From positions 3,782,001 to 3,846,000 of the forward strand of contig NC_012522.1 in assembly GCF_000010805.1 (NCBI RefSeq): a stretch of DNA of 64,000 nt. The letters are read 5' to 3'. This DNA comes from Rhodococcus opacus B4. Lineage in GTDB: Bacteria; Actinomycetota; Actinomycetes; Mycobacteriales; Mycobacteriaceae. The notes under the pieces were generated by a model. It worked only from the letters and a program-made list of their open reading frames with translations. It did no database searches and was not told the origin of the DNA. How positions within the stretch are numbered: the stretch's first letter is position 1; each line of letters opens with the position of its first letter. Positions 1 through 11,309 of this stretch are shown in pieces. The position numbers and the translations under genes are program-made.

Positions 1-1
1 G

Positions 2-319
2 CTCGCGAAGCAACGCGGGTGGTCGCCCAAGGTGTCCGAGGGGACCGTCCTCGGCCGGTGGGTGCAGGTGGTCGGTGAGGACATCGCCGCGCACGCCGAA
101 CCGACCGGGTTGCGGGACGGGATTCTGAGCGTCTCCGCGGAGTCGACGGCCTGGGCGACCCAGCTCAGGATGATGCAGTCGCAGATTCTCGCGAAGATCG
201 CCGCGGCCGTCGGCGACGGCGTCGTGAAGTCGCTGCGGATCACCGGTCCGACCGCTCCGAGCTGGCGAAAAGGGGAGCGGCACATCCGGGGGCGCGGCCC
301 CCGGGACACCTACGGATAG
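2..319 (+). CDS. dciA: DciA-family (DUF721) protein, 3' part
   Basis: The reading frame is open from the left edge to a stop at 319, so the gene starts outside the window. About 105 C-terminal residues are visible. They match the DUF721/DciA pattern: a [18 protein letters not shown] core, then a segment predicted to form beta strands and helices ([21 protein letters not shown]) and a basic Gly/Arg-rich tail. DciA family proteins act at replication initiation as loaders or operators of the replicative helicase DnaB. In mycolata the gene sits between recF and gyrB, which fits this position. A GTG at 32 could be misread as a start, but the frame continues upstream of it with conserved residues. 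The basic C-terminal tail is short. Family call is firm; the 5' end is missing. Confidence 0.85.
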   Translation, partial: LAKQRGWSPKVSEGTVLGRWVQVVGEDIAAHAEPTGLRDGILSVSAESTAWATQLRMMQSQILAKIAAAVGDGVVKSLRITGPTAPSWRKGERHIRGRGPRDTYG

Positions 320-444
320 GCCGGAGCGGGCGTTCGGTCCCTAGTTTTGTCTATTACCCGGTGTTACAGTTACTCCAATTCATCGAGTGAACTGTGCCAC
401 AAGCCTTCGTCGTGGCGCAGCCGCCGGCACGAAGGAGTAGTGAG

Positions 445-1353
445 ATGTCCGCCCCGACTGCACCCCGGAACGCGATCCCCGAACCGGACCACATCCTGTT
501 GCAGGCCAGGAATGTCGAGTTCGACTGGTCGAACCTCCCGATGCACTGGATCCCGGGCGACCCGTTCAGCACGCACGTCCTCAACGTCCTGCACCTACTC
601 CTGCCCGCGGGCGAGGAGTGGTTCGTCGAGACGTTCAAGGAAGCCCTGCCGCTGATCGAGGACGAGCAGCTCCGCGACGACGTCGTCGGGTTCATCGGCC
701 AGGAAGCGATGCATGCCAACGCGCACACCGGCGTGCTGGCGCACCTGAAGGAGAAGGGCCTCGATCCGACCCCCTTCACCGAGCAGATGGAATGGACCTT
801 CTCCAAGATCCTCGGACCGCGACCGCTGACCGGTCTGCGTGAGAAGAACTACCTGATCGAGCGGCTGGCGGTCATCGCCGCCATCGAGCACATCACCGCG
901 TTCCTCGGCGACTGGGTGCTCAACGCCGAGGGTCTCGACCGGGCGGGGATGCATCCGACGATGCTCGACCTGCTGCGCTGGCACGGCGCCGAGGAGGTGG
1001 AGCACCGGTCGGTGGCGTACGACGTCATGCGGTATTTCGACAAGCGCGAGTCGCGGCGGATCCGCACCCAGCTGATCGTGACCCCGGTCATCGTGTGGCT
1101 GTGGGTGCGCGGCACCCGATTCCTCATGCGGAACGACCCGGAGCTCGCCCAGTGGTCGGCGCACCGCCGCAAGCCGCACCTGACCGATTTCTTCGCGGCG
1201 GGCAAGCGTGGCACGCTCCCCACCGCCCGCGAACTCGGCAAGCGGATGTCCACGTATTTCACGCGTGCGTACCACCCCGGCAACGAGGGTTCGACGGCGC
1301 AGGCCGTGAAGTATCTGGCCTCCTCGCCGGCGGCTCAGGCGGCCGAGCGATGA
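445..1353 (+). CDS. metal-dependent hydrolase family protein (PF10118-like), probable di-iron protein
   Basis: 302 residues from the ATG at 445, chosen because GAAGGAG lies at 431-437; an in-frame upstream start at 394 lacks a ribosome site. The protein resembles the family named predicted metal-dependent hydrolase. Its helices carry an E / ExxH / E / ExxH ligand pattern: E62 in EEWFVETF, E87-H90 in GQEAMH, E148 in AAIEH, and E184-H187 in GAEEVEH. That is the spacing of ferritin-like di-iron carboxylate proteins. The gene is translationally coupled (ATGA overlap) to a flavin/2Fe-2S reductase, so an O2-activating di-iron enzyme fed by that reductase is a better guess than a hydrolase. That role is inference; the substrate is unknown. 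Confidence 0.75.
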   Translation: MSAPTAPRNAIPEPDHILLQARNVEFDWSNLPMHWIPGDPFSTHVLNVLHLLLPAGEEWFVETFKEALPLIEDEQLRDDVVGFIGQEAMHANAHTGVLAHLKEKGLDPTPFTEQMEWTFSKILGPRPLTGLREKNYLIERLAVIAAIEHITAFLGDWVLNAEGLDRAGMHPTMLDLLRWHGAEEVEHRSVAYDVMRYFDKRESRRIRTQLIVTPVIVWLWVRGTRFLMRNDPELAQWSAHRRKPHLTDFFAAGKRGTLPTARELGKRMSTYFTRAYHPGNEGSTAQAVKYLASSPAAQAAER

Positions 1354-2468
1354 AGCTGTCCCAGGTTCGGGAGGTGCTCACCGGGCAGGGGCTGCCCCGC
1401 TACGACGCACCGCCGGACATCAAGGGCCGCCCGCGTCCCGACCGCGCCATGCGACTCACCGAGGCGGTGGCCGAAAAGTATCTCCGTGTGCTCACCGCAT
1501 ACGAATACGATCCCGGCGTCGCCGGTCACAACCCCGACGTGGCGATGAACATGGTTGTCTCCCAACGGGAAGTCGTCGCACTCGACGACAACGTCGTGCG
1601 GCTGCGGTTCGAGGCCGAAGGCGGCGCGGAACTTCCCGCGTGGCAGCCGGGTTCGCACCTCGACTTCCACCTGCCGTCCGGGCTGCGGCGCCAGTACTCG
1701 CTGTGCGGCGACCCGTCCGACCGCACGGGCTACAGCATCGCCGTCCGGCGGATTCCCGACGGCGGTGGCGGATCCCTCCAGATGCACGCCCTCCAGCCGG
1801 GGGCGTCGGTGACGGTTCGCGGCCCCCGCAACGGCTTTCCGTTCGTGGGCGAGGGGAGTGCCCTCTTCGTCGCGGGCGGTATCGGCATCACCCCCATCCT
1901 GGCGATGGTGCGCGCCGCGCGCGATCTCGGGATGGACTGGCAGTTCGTGTATTCCGGCAGGTCGCGGGAGTCCATGCCGTTCCTCGACGAGGTCGAAACA
2001 TTCGATCGGTCACGGGTTTTCATCCGACCCGACGACGAATTCGGCCTGCCGGATGCCGAGGAGTTGCTGGAGCGGGCCGTGCCCGGCGGCGCCGTGTACT
2101 GCTGCGGGCCGACCCCGATGCTGGAATCGGTGCGCCGGGCCTTCCCCGGAAGCCCGGCCACCGCATTGCATTTCGAGCGCTTCGGGGCGCCGCCGGTACT
2201 CGACGGAACCGAATTCGAAGTGCAGCTCGTCAGCACCGGTGAAGTGCTCACCGTGCCCGCCGACGAATCCGCCCTCACCGTCATCAAGAAGACGATGCCC
2301 GGAGTGGGATATTCGTGCCAGCAGGGTTTCTGCGGCACGTGCAGGGTCAAGGTGCTGTCCGGCGCGCCGGACCACCGCGAGACCCGGCTGACCCGCGACG
2401 AGCAGGAGAACGAGATGCTGATCTGCGTGTCCCGCGCCGACAGCGGCCGCCTCGTCCTCGACCTGTGA
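1350..2468 (+). CDS. flavin reductase with C-terminal 2Fe-2S ferredoxin domain (phthalate dioxygenase reductase type)
   Basis: 372 residues; the ATG at 1350 overlaps the preceding stop as ATGA. After about 60 N-terminal residues, an FNR-like flavin domain is marked by RRQYSL, an NAD-binding domain by FVAGGIGITPIL and YCCGPTPML, and a C-terminal plant-type ferredoxin domain by CQQGFCGTCRVKVLSG with a final distant Cys in MLICVSRA. Proteins of this class move electrons from NAD(P)H through flavin to an iron-sulfur cluster and on to an oxygenase. Its coupling to the di-iron-like gene suggests that partner. The N-terminal extension, with PRPDRAMRLTEAV, is longer than in minimal PDR enzymes. Confidence 0.88.
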   Translation: MKLSQVREVLTGQGLPRYDAPPDIKGRPRPDRAMRLTEAVAEKYLRVLTAYEYDPGVAGHNPDVAMNMVVSQREVVALDDNVVRLRFEAEGGAELPAWQPGSHLDFHLPSGLRRQYSLCGDPSDRTGYSIAVRRIPDGGGGSLQMHALQPGASVTVRGPRNGFPFVGEGSALFVAGGIGITPILAMVRAARDLGMDWQFVYSGRSRESMPFLDEVETFDRSRVFIRPDDEFGLPDAEELLERAVPGGAVYCCGPTPMLESVRRAFPGSPATALHFERFGAPPVLDGTEFEVQLVSTGEVLTVPADESALTVIKKTMPGVGYSCQQGFCGTCRVKVLSGAPDHRETRLTRDEQENEMLICVSRADSGRLVLDL

Positions 2469-2509
2469 TCCACAGCTTCCCGAACCCGAACGACGACCAG
2501 AGGACACCC

Positions 2510-3448
2510 ATGACCCCCTCCACGTCCGGTACCCCCCGGCGGATCACCAACGGTTCCGTCGACCTCGCCGTATTCGAGGAGGGCAACCCCGCCGGCGAGA
2601 CGATGGTGCTCGTCCACGGCTGGCCCGACACCCACGAACTGTGGAGCCGGGTGGTGCCGTTCCTGAAGGAACGGTTCCGGGTGGTCAGCTACGACAGTCG
2701 CGGCGCCGGCCAGAGCACCGTGCCCACCCGGGTCGAGGACTACCGGCTGCCCGCCCTGGCGGGCGACCTGTTCGCGGTGATCGACGCCGTCAGCCCGGGC
2801 AAGCCGGTGCACGTGCTCGCACACGACTGGGGCTCGGTGGAGGCGTGGGAGGCGGTCTGCGAACCGGGCGCCCGCACACGAATCGCGTCGTTCACTTCCG
2901 TCTCCGGGCCGAACCTCGATCACCTCGGCAAATGGATGCGCCGCCGCATCGCGGACCGACGTTTCGGCGGGCCGCTCGCGCAGGCCGTCGCGTCCGGCTA
3001 CACCGTCCTGTTCCAGATTCCGGGCCTGGCGACGCTGCCGCTGCGGCTGTGGTTCTCCCGGCACTGGCCGGCGTTCCTGAAGTTCTTCGACCGCCTCGAC
3101 CCCGCTCTGGTGCGCCCGGCGCCGACACTGGCGGACGACATGGTCAACGGTCTCAAGCTGTACCGGGCCAACATCCGGACGAGCCTGCTGCGACCGCGTG
3201 AGCGGTACACCGACGTTCCCGTCCAGCTGATCCTGAACGAGAACGACAAGGCGGTGCGGCCCGTCGGGTACGAGGACACCGAGAGATGGGCGCCCGACCT
3301 GCGCCGTCGAGGGGTCGACGCCGGTCACTGGTCGCCCATCTCCCACGCCGAGGACATCGCGCAGCTCGCCGCGGAGTTCGTGCTGGACGTCGAGGACCGG
3401 CGGTGGGGACATGCCCCGGACGGGCCGTCCGAGAGCGCGTCGGCCTAG
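2510..3448 (+). CDS. alpha/beta hydrolase, epoxide hydrolase-like
   Basis: 312 residues, ATG at 2510, 41 bp after the reductase stop. The fold is alpha/beta hydrolase: oxyanion region VLVHGWPD, nucleophile elbow LAHDWGS with Asp106 as likely nucleophile, and catalytic His273 in GHW. An Asp nucleophile is typical of epoxide hydrolases and haloalkane dehalogenases rather than esterases. The sequence resembles the N-terminal half of mycobacterial EphD, in which a hydrolase domain is fused to a short-chain dehydrogenase; here only the hydrolase half is present. It ends the three-gene insert between dciA and gyrB and may process the product of the oxygenase pair. The substrate cannot be read from sequence. 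Confidence 0.8.
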   Translation: MTPSTSGTPRRITNGSVDLAVFEEGNPAGETMVLVHGWPDTHELWSRVVPFLKERFRVVSYDSRGAGQSTVPTRVEDYRLPALAGDLFAVIDAVSPGKPVHVLAHDWGSVEAWEAVCEPGARTRIASFTSVSGPNLDHLGKWMRRRIADRRFGGPLAQAVASGYTVLFQIPGLATLPLRLWFSRHWPAFLKFFDRLDPALVRPAPTLADDMVNGLKLYRANIRTSLLRPRERYTDVPVQLILNENDKAVRPVGYEDTERWAPDLRRRGVDAGHWSPISHAEDIAQLAAEFVLDVEDRRWGHAPDGPSESASA

Positions 3449-3457
3449 GTTTTCACT

Positions 3458-3497
3458 CCCTGAGCGCCCTGAAAATTCGTCTACGGGGCGCTCAGGG
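3458..3497 (+). terminator. 12-bp-stem hairpin after the hydrolase gene
   Basis: CCCTGAGCGCCC at 3458-3469 is perfectly complementary to GGGCGCTCAGGG at 3486-3497, with a 16-nt loop. It starts 9 bp after the hydrolase stop and lies about 150 bp before gyrB. No U-tract follows, as is usual for actinobacterial terminators. It probably insulates gyrB from the inserted genes. Confidence 0.6.
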
Positions 3498-3552
3498 GTG
3501 TCATAGCCCGCTCCTGGGCCAGACGTACCAGTAAGATGGCCGAGGTAACTAG

Positions 3553-5688
<2,136 letters not shown>

Positions 5689-5718
5689 GTATCCGGCACA
5701 ACAGAATACGGATCGCGT

Positions 5719-5753
5719 GCAGCCACCGGTGGTCGGAAGACCCCGGTGGCTGC
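5719..5753 (+). terminator. hairpin downstream of gyrB
   Basis: GCAGCCACCGG at 5719-5729 pairs with CCGGTGGCTGC at 5743-5753 across a 13-nt loop, 31 bp after the gyrB stop. It is a strong GC stem without a U-tract and most likely ends gyrB transcription. Confidence 0.65.
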
Positions 5754-6113
5754 ATTCGTGACGGCCGCTTGCGGGACCGGGTGACGCAGAATTCCGTCCT
5801 CGACTGTGAACGGCGATTCTGTGTAGCCTGGTCGGCTGATCCACCCCGTGGCGGCGACGTCTGGGATCAGTGGTGCGCATGTTACTTGGAAGTAAGGATC
5901 GGGGAATTTCTGTGGTAAGAACGTTCCCCATGGGGATGTGATGAACTCGTTACATTCGGAAATCGGTGCGTCGGGCAGCGCTGCGCACAGCGCAACTGAT
6001 CGATCACTTTCCTCTGTCGACGCGTGTCGTCCGATCCGGTACGGCTGCCCTTTCGCGGGCGGGGTCACGAGCACAGAGCGACAAGCTATGAGTGGTTGGA
6101 AAGGAAGCGTGGG
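5754..6113 (+). promoter_or_regulatory. leader region of the conservon operon with a 14-bp palindrome
   Basis: This 360-bp gap holds no convincing gene. TTACTTGGAAGTAA at about 5882-5895 is a perfect palindrome and may be an operator. AAAGGAAG at 6100-6107 is the ribosome site for the kinase gene. An open frame runs in from 6024 but has no ribosome site and no conserved residues before 6114. No riboswitch or sigma-specific promoter was recognised. Confidence 0.35.
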
Positions 6114-8945
6114 ATGAGCGACGATTCGCCGCCCCGGGCAAAGTTCTGGGATATCGAGGGCTGGGGCCTGCGGTGGAAGGTCACTGCGGTTCTCGCAGTT
6201 CCCGTCACCGTCGCCATGGTGCTCGGCGGGCTCCGCGTGCAAGGCGAGCTGAGCAACGCCGTCCACTTCACCGAGGCCGCCGACCAGATCGTCGTCGTCC
6301 CGGACATCGTGGCCCTCGAAGCCTCGATGGGCACCGTGACCAGTGGTTACGCCTCGGGCACCCTCACCAAGGAGGACCGCGCGGACGCGGAATCCCTGAT
6401 GAACGACGTGTCCGAGCAGGCCCGGAACCCCGAACTGGATCCCGCCGTCGCGAGTTCCATCAACCAGACCGTGTCGGACGGCCGCGCCCTCCTGAATCTG
6501 ATGGATTCTCCCGGTGTCGCCACCGATCTGCTCGCGGAACGCCAGCGTGCGTTCGCCGCGGACTTCATCCGGGAAGTCGACGACATCGTCCGTCCCATCG
6601 AGGACAGCGAGGTCGTCGACAAGGGCTACGAGCTGACCAACGCCTGGCAGGCGCAGCGTCGCCTGTTCGAACAGGCCATGGGCCTCGTGATCGTCAAGGA
6701 CGCGTACGCCGGTCCCGACGGACGGGAGAAAGCCCGCACGGGCGACATCCCCACCTCGGCCGTCGTCGCCGCCGCCGGCGCCGAATCGAGCCTCCTCGAC
6801 GTCCTCGACCGGTACTACCCGAAGGGCGACGAGCGCCTCCAAGCCCTGCGGAACAACATCAACGACCGCAACGCCCTCATCGACCAGGGTCTGGCCGACG
6901 CGGCGCGCGGCGGGGTGCTGCCCATCCTGCAGCTGCGTTCCTCCCTCATCGCGAGCCGCGACGTCTACCAGGAACTGACCAGCGCAGCGGCGAAGGACAT
7001 CGCGGCCACCGTGCAGATCCGCGCCGCCGAGACCAGGTCCGCCGCGCTGCGCGACACGGCGATCGTCCTCGGAACGCTGCTCGCCGCGCTCGTCCTCGCG
7101 CTCCTGGTGTCGCGGTCGCTGATCGGCCCGATCCGCCGCCTGCGATACGGCGCGCTGAAGGCCGCCCGCCGCGACCTTCCGGACGCGATCGAGCAGATCA
7201 AGGCGAGCGACGATCCCAGGGCGCTGTCGTTCGAGCCGGTGGCCGTGCACTCGTCCGAGGAGATCGGGCAGCTCGCCCGCGCCGTGGACGACATCCACGG
7301 GCAGGCGCTCAAGCTCGCCGGTGAGCAGGCACAGCTGCGCCTGCAGATCAATGACATGTTCGAAACGCTCGCCCGTCGAAGCAAGTCGCTCGTCGACCAG
7401 CAGCTCGGCCTGATCGAGAACCTCGAGTTCGAGGAGAAGGATCCGAAGCGGCTCGAGAGCCTGTTCCGGCTCGACCACCTCGCCGCGCGTATGCGCCGGA
7501 ACGGTGAGAACCTGCTGATTCTGGCCGGCACCCGCGTGCGCCGGTCGCAGGCGGCGCCGATCCCGCTCGGCGACGTGCTGCGCGCCGCGATCTCCGAGGT
7601 CGAGGACTACCAGCGGGTGCAGATGGGCGCGACCCCCGAGGGCGCGCTCAGCGGCACCGTCGTCACCGACGTCGTGCATCTGCTCGCCGAACTCGTCGAC
7701 AACTCGCTGCGCGCCTCGCCGCCGGACACGGTGGTGACGTTCAGCTTCGCCCGCGCCGTCGACGGCGGAGTGCTGCTCGAGATCGCGGACCGCGGCATCG
7801 GTATCCCCGCCGACGACATGCGCGCCGTCAACGAACGCCTGGCGTCGGGTGGCGAGGTCGGTCCCGAGACCGCCCGTCACATGGGTCTGTTCGTCGTCAG
7901 CCGGCTCGCGAAACGACACGGTCTGACCGTGCGCCTGCGGTCGACGTTCGACACCGCCCGCAACCCCGGTGTGACCGTCAGCATCCACATCCCGAACGCG
8001 CTGATCGTGTCGCAGGCCGCGCGGCAGGACACGGGACCGCAGCGGAAGATTCCCGCGTCGCCGGTCCGGACCGCCATCCCCGCTCCCGCGGCCCCCGCAC
8101 CGCGCAAGGACGAGCCGCAGCTGCCGGCGACCCGCAACGGACTGCCGACCCGCACCCCGTCCACGGCTCCGCCGGCGCCGAGCCCGGCTTCCGCGGTGAC
8201 GACGGCGTCGGGCACGAGCCTGCCCCGGCGGCAGCCCGGTGCCAGCGGCATCGCGGCCGGCGCGGGATCTGCGGCTGCCCCGGCCGCGCAGTCCCAGGAC
8301 ACGGTCAACGTCCGCGGATCCGGAGCGATGCCGAAGCTGCCCGTGCGGCGGCCGCAGGCAACGACCCCGGACGCCGCGCCGGTGCCGGCGCCATCGCAGC
8401 CGCAGCACGCCCCGCAGGCACCGCGCAGCGAGAACCGCGCGGAGGCCCGGACCGCGGAACAGCCGGCGCCCCCGTCGTCGAACGGCGACGATCAGGCACC
8501 GGTCCGGCACCGCTACCGCACCAACTCGGCGAAGACCGCGTCGTTCTTCCAGTCGCGGATCGATCCGCCCCCGGCCGAGGCCGCCCCGCGGCCCGGCGGC
8601 GGCACCCCGATCTTCTCCGACATGGTGTCCGACTGGCTGACCGATCCGACCGGCGCCGAGGGTGCGCCCGGCGTCTGGCACTCCGCCGGCGACGCCGGAT
8701 GGTCCGCCGCGGAACGGATCAGCGAGACCCCCGTCGAGGTCGACCCGGAGATCGGACTGCCGAAGCGGCGGCCCGGCGACCGGCTGGTTCCCGGCACGGT
8801 CGAGGGCGCGCACAATACGGGGACCCTGCGCCGGGTGCGCGACCCTGAGACAATTCGCGCCAATCTCAGTCGTCACCAGCAGGGCGTCCGAAACGGCAGG
8901 GCCACGAGGCTCGCGGAACGTAACAGCATTGAAGGAGACCGATGA
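6114..8945 (+). CDS. cvnA: conservon sensor kinase (CvnA-type) with nitrate/nitrite-sensing-like region
   Basis: 943 residues. ATG 6114 is chosen for its AAAGGAAG site. A first membrane segment lies at about 21-41, followed by an extracytoplasmic helical region of roughly 270 residues, a second membrane segment near 313-335 ([19 protein letters not shown]), HAMP, a helical segment with H455 in [10 protein letters not shown], and a HATPase domain with N530 in [12 protein letters not shown] and IADRGIGIP. The last 270 residues are Pro/Ala-rich and end with a small conserved block near [11 protein letters not shown]. CvnA proteins are membrane histidine-kinase-like sensors that work with roadblock, DUF742 and GTPase partners, all of which follow here. 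The ligand is unknown. The stop overlaps the next start (ATGA at 8942). Confidence 0.9.
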   Translation: MSDDSPPRAKFWDIEGWGLRWKVTAVLAVPVTVAMVLGGLRVQGELSNAVHFTEAADQIVVVPDIVALEASMGTVTSGYASGTLTKEDRADAESLMNDVSEQARNPELDPAVASSINQTVSDGRALLNLMDSPGVATDLLAERQRAFAADFIREVDDIVRPIEDSEVVDKGYELTNAWQAQRRLFEQAMGLVIVKDAYAGPDGREKARTGDIPTSAVVAAAGAESSLLDVLDRYYPKGDERLQALRNNINDRNALIDQGLADAARGGVLPILQLRSSLIASRDVYQELTSAAAKDIAATVQIRAAETRSAALRDTAIVLGTLLAALVLALLVSRSLIGPIRRLRYGALKAARRDLPDAIEQIKASDDPRALSFEPVAVHSSEEIGQLARAVDDIHGQALKLAGEQAQLRLQINDMFETLARRSKSLVDQQLGLIENLEFEEKDPKRLESLFRLDHLAARMRRNGENLLILAGTRVRRSQAAPIPLGDVLRAAISEVEDYQRVQMGATPEGALSGTVVTDVVHLLAELVDNSLRASPPDTVVTFSFARAVDGGVLLEIADRGIGIPADDMRAVNERLASGGEVGPETARHMGLFVVSRLAKRHGLTVRLRSTFDTARNPGVTVSIHIPNALIVSQAARQDTGPQRKIPASPVRTAIPAPAAPAPRKDEPQLPATRNGLPTRTPSTAPPAPSPASAVTTASGTSLPRRQPGASGIAAGAGSAAAPAAQSQDTVNVRGSGAMPKLPVRRPQATTPDAAPVPAPSQPQHAPQAPRSENRAEARTAEQPAPPSSNGDDQAPVRHRYRTNSAKTASFFQSRIDPPPAEAAPRPGGGTPIFSDMVSDWLTDPTGAEGAPGVWHSAGDAGWSAAERISETPVEVDPEIGLPKRRPGDRLVPGTVEGAHNTGTLRRVRDPETIRANLSRHQQGVRNGRATRLAERNSIEGDR

Positions 8946-9358
8946 ACACCGCTCATGGATCCGACGTCACGCGACCTCTCGACTGGTTGGTATCGAACTT
9001 CGCCAGTGACGTCCCCGGTGTCTCGCACGCCGTGCTGGTGTCCGCGGACGGTCTCCTGATGGCGGCCAGCGCCCACCTCCCCATCGACCGCGCCGAGCAG
9101 CTCGCCGCGGTCACGTCGGGGCTCGCCAGCCTGTCGGCCGGTGTGTCCCGGTTGTTCGAGGGCGGCGGCGTGCTGCAGTCGGTCGTCGAGATGCAGCACG
9201 GGTACCTGCTGCTCATGAGCGTCGGCGACGGCTCGCACCTCGCGACGCTCACCGACGCCGAGTGCGACATCGGGCAGGTCGGCTACGAGATGGCGATCCT
9301 GGTCGACCGCGTCGGCGCATCGGTGCAGGCCACGGCCCGCACCCCGCAGGGTCTCTGA
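8942..9358 (+). CDS. cvnB: roadblock/LC7 domain protein (CvnB-type)
   Basis: 138 residues; the ATG at 8942 overlaps the kinase stop. It is a single roadblock/LC7 domain: [18 protein letters not shown], then [13 protein letters not shown] and a C-terminal MAILVDRVG helix. In conservons this small cytoplasmic protein binds the GTPase CvnD, by analogy with MglB acting on MglA, and probably links it to the sensor. Length and position in the operon are typical. No odd features were seen. Confidence 0.92.
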   Translation: MNTAHGSDVTRPLDWLVSNFASDVPGVSHAVLVSADGLLMAASAHLPIDRAEQLAAVTSGLASLSAGVSRLFEGGGVLQSVVEMQHGYLLLMSVGDGSHLATLTDAECDIGQVGYEMAILVDRVGASVQATARTPQGL

Positions 9359-9365
9359 CCAGCCC

Positions 9366-9740
9366 ATGCCCATGAACGACCACCACTCGGAGCGGCAGGG
9401 CCCGAACATCGTGCGCCCGTACTCGCTGACATCGGGCCGCACCCGGCCCGCGGTCGAGCTCGCGCTCGAAGCGTTGATTCAGGCGCTGCCGCAGTCGGTG
9501 GACCGGCAGTGGGAACTCGACGACGTCAACGCGGCCATCGTCGCGCTGTGCCAGCAGTCGCCTTCGGTCGCCGAGATCGCCGCCCGCGTGGGTGTGCCCC
9601 TCGGAGTGGCACGCGTCCTGGTCGCCGACCTGGTCGAGGCCGGTCATCTTCAGATCCTGGCCACCCTGAAGGAAGACTCGACCGACTCCGAACGTCGTGA
9701 ACTCATCGAAAGGGTCCTCAGTGGACTTCGCGAAATCTGA
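9366..9740 (+). CDS. cvnC: DUF742 protein (CvnC-type)
   Basis: 124 residues. Starts at ATG 9366 or ATG 9372 are both possible, 7 or 13 bp after the roadblock stop. DUF742 hallmarks are visible: IVRPYSLTSGRTRP near the N-terminus, then a winged-helix-like part with SPSVAEIAARVGVPLGVARVL and a C-terminal LIERVLSGLR. Members are found almost only in conservon operons and are thought to relay between sensor and GTPase; the winged-helix-like part could bind DNA, but this is unproven. Its 3' end overlaps the GTPase gene by 20 bp, the arrangement normally seen in these operons. Confidence 0.92.
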   Translation: MPMNDHHSERQGPNIVRPYSLTSGRTRPAVELALEALIQALPQSVDRQWELDDVNAAIVALCQQSPSVAEIAARVGVPLGVARVLVADLVEAGHLQILATLKEDSTDSERRELIERVLSGLREI

Positions 9741-10305
9741 TCCCCGCAATCGGGTGACCTCGACCAAGATCGTGATCGCCGGCGGGTTCGGCGTCGGCAA
9801 GACCACGCTGGTGGGGGCGGTCTCCGAGATCGTCCCGCTGCGCACCGAGGCGCTCGTGACCAACGCCAGCGACGGCGTCGACAACCTGGCTGCGACCCCG
9901 CAGAAGGGCACGACCACCGTCGCCATGGACTTCGGTCGCATCAGCCTCGCCGACGACCTGGTGCTGTACCTGTTCGGCACACCCGGCCAGCACCGGTTCT
10001 GGTTCATGTGGGACGACCTGATCCGCGGTGCGATCGGGGCGATCGTCCTGATCGACACGCGCCGGCTGGACGAGAGCTTCGCGGCGGTCGACTTCTTCGA
10101 GGCCCGGCAACTGCCGTTCCTCGTCGCGATCAACGAGTTCGACGACGCGCCGCGGTACCCCATCGAGGACATTCGTGCGGCGCTCGCGATCTCCGAGGAC
10201 GTGCCGATCATTCCGATCGACGCGCGAGACCGGGAATCGGCGAAACGCGCCCTGGTCGCGATCACCGAATACGCACTGACCAAGCTCCACACGGCCGCGT
10301 ACTGA
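9721..10305 (+). CDS. cvnD: conservon GTPase (CvnD-type)
   Basis: 194 residues from GTG 9721 (VDFAKSD), which lies inside the end of the DUF742 gene; an in-frame GTG at 9697 would add eight non-conserved residues. Small-GTPase motifs are present: P-loop GGFGVGKTTLV, a Switch I Thr within PQKGTTTVAMDFG, Switch II as LFGTPGQHRFW, and a base-recognition loop AINEFD in place of NKxD. The last is usual for this family of MglA-related GTPases. It probably cycles under the control of the roadblock partner and acts at the membrane-sensor complex. Confidence 0.93.
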   Translation: MDFAKSDPRNRVTSTKIVIAGGFGVGKTTLVGAVSEIVPLRTEALVTNASDGVDNLAATPQKGTTTVAMDFGRISLADDLVLYLFGTPGQHRFWFMWDDLIRGAIGAIVLIDTRRLDESFAAVDFFEARQLPFLVAINEFDDAPRYPIEDIRAALAISEDVPIIPIDARDRESAKRALVAITEYALTKLHTAAY

Positions 10306-10316
10306 GGATTCGAAAC

Positions 10317-11159
10317 ATGTCGGACGAGTTGCAGCACTTCTCCATGGGCACGTGGATCGTCGGCCTCGCCGCGGTCACGTCGTTCATCGGCGTCTTCGTC
10401 GGTATCGCCAGCGCCCGCAAGGCCGTGACCGCGCCTAACCCGAGGCAGCGGTACCTGTGGCTGGCGTGGGGCGCGCTGTCCATCGGCGGTATCGGCGCCT
10501 GGCTGCCGCACTACATCGCGATGGTCGGCTTCGAGGTCTACGGCAGCGTGGTGCGCTACGACGTCCTGTGGATCGTGATCTCGTTCGTGGTGCCCGTCGC
10601 GGCCGCCGCGGTGGCGCTGCTGATCGTCAGCCCGCCGCCGACGAAACACCGGCTGCCGAGCGCAACCGTGGAGATCGGCCGTCTCGCAGGCGGTGCGGTG
10701 CTCCTCGGCCTCGGATTCACCGGTATGGACCTCGCGATCGTCGCGTCCCTCGAGATCCAGGGTTCGGTGAAATCCGACATCCTGCTGACCTCGGCGTCGG
10801 CCGCGATCGGTCTCGTCGTCGGCGCCGGAATCATGTGGTCGATCTCGGCCCTCGAGTCGCGCACGCTGCGGCTGGTGGCGTCGGTGGTCGTGGCGGCCGG
10901 GCTGGTGGCCATGCATTACACCGGGGTGTTCGGGCTGAGCGCCGCCGTCGACCAGGCCGTCGCGCGCCCGGACGGGCTCGAGGTGTTCTCGATCCTGTTC
11001 CCCGTGTTCGTGCTGGGCATGCTCGTGGTCACCATCCCGATCACCGCGCTGCTGATGGCGCCCGACCGGGTCGCCGCCGAGCTGGAGCTCGAGGCCGACA
11101 TGCTCGCCGCCGAATCCCTCGCCGCCGAAAACCAGGGCAGGGAGCTCGAACTCCAGTAA
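10317..11159 (+). CDS. MHYT-domain integral membrane protein
   Basis: 280 residues, ATG 10317, 11 bp after the GTPase stop, so probably the fifth gene of the conservon operon. Seven membrane segments can be drawn. One canonical MHYT motif is present in LVAMHYTGV. The other two expected sites are degenerate: WLPHYIAM and GFTGMDLAI. MHYT domains are thought to bind copper and sense O2, CO or NO. A short acidic helical tail (ELELEADMLAAESLAAE) replaces the GGDEF/EAL or kinase output domains often fused to MHYT. With no output domain of its own, it may pass a signal to the neighbouring conservon. Confidence 0.85.
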   Translation: MSDELQHFSMGTWIVGLAAVTSFIGVFVGIASARKAVTAPNPRQRYLWLAWGALSIGGIGAWLPHYIAMVGFEVYGSVVRYDVLWIVISFVVPVAAAAVALLIVSPPPTKHRLPSATVEIGRLAGGAVLLGLGFTGMDLAIVASLEIQGSVKSDILLTSASAAIGLVVGAGIMWSISALESRTLRLVASVVVAAGLVAMHYTGVFGLSAAVDQAVARPDGLEVFSILFPVFVLGMLVVTIPITALLMAPDRVAAELELEADMLAAESLAAENQGRELELQ

Positions 11160-11309
11160 TCGGGCGACTCCCGCGGCACCGATTCCCGAGTGCATCCGAG
11201 TCCTTCACCCTCATAGCTGACCTGCACCTATAGACTCGGGTGGTTGCGCGACGTCGTGCTGGACCGCGAGTCCACGAGGAGACGTCAAGCCGAGTAGAAG
11301 AAGGAGCTC

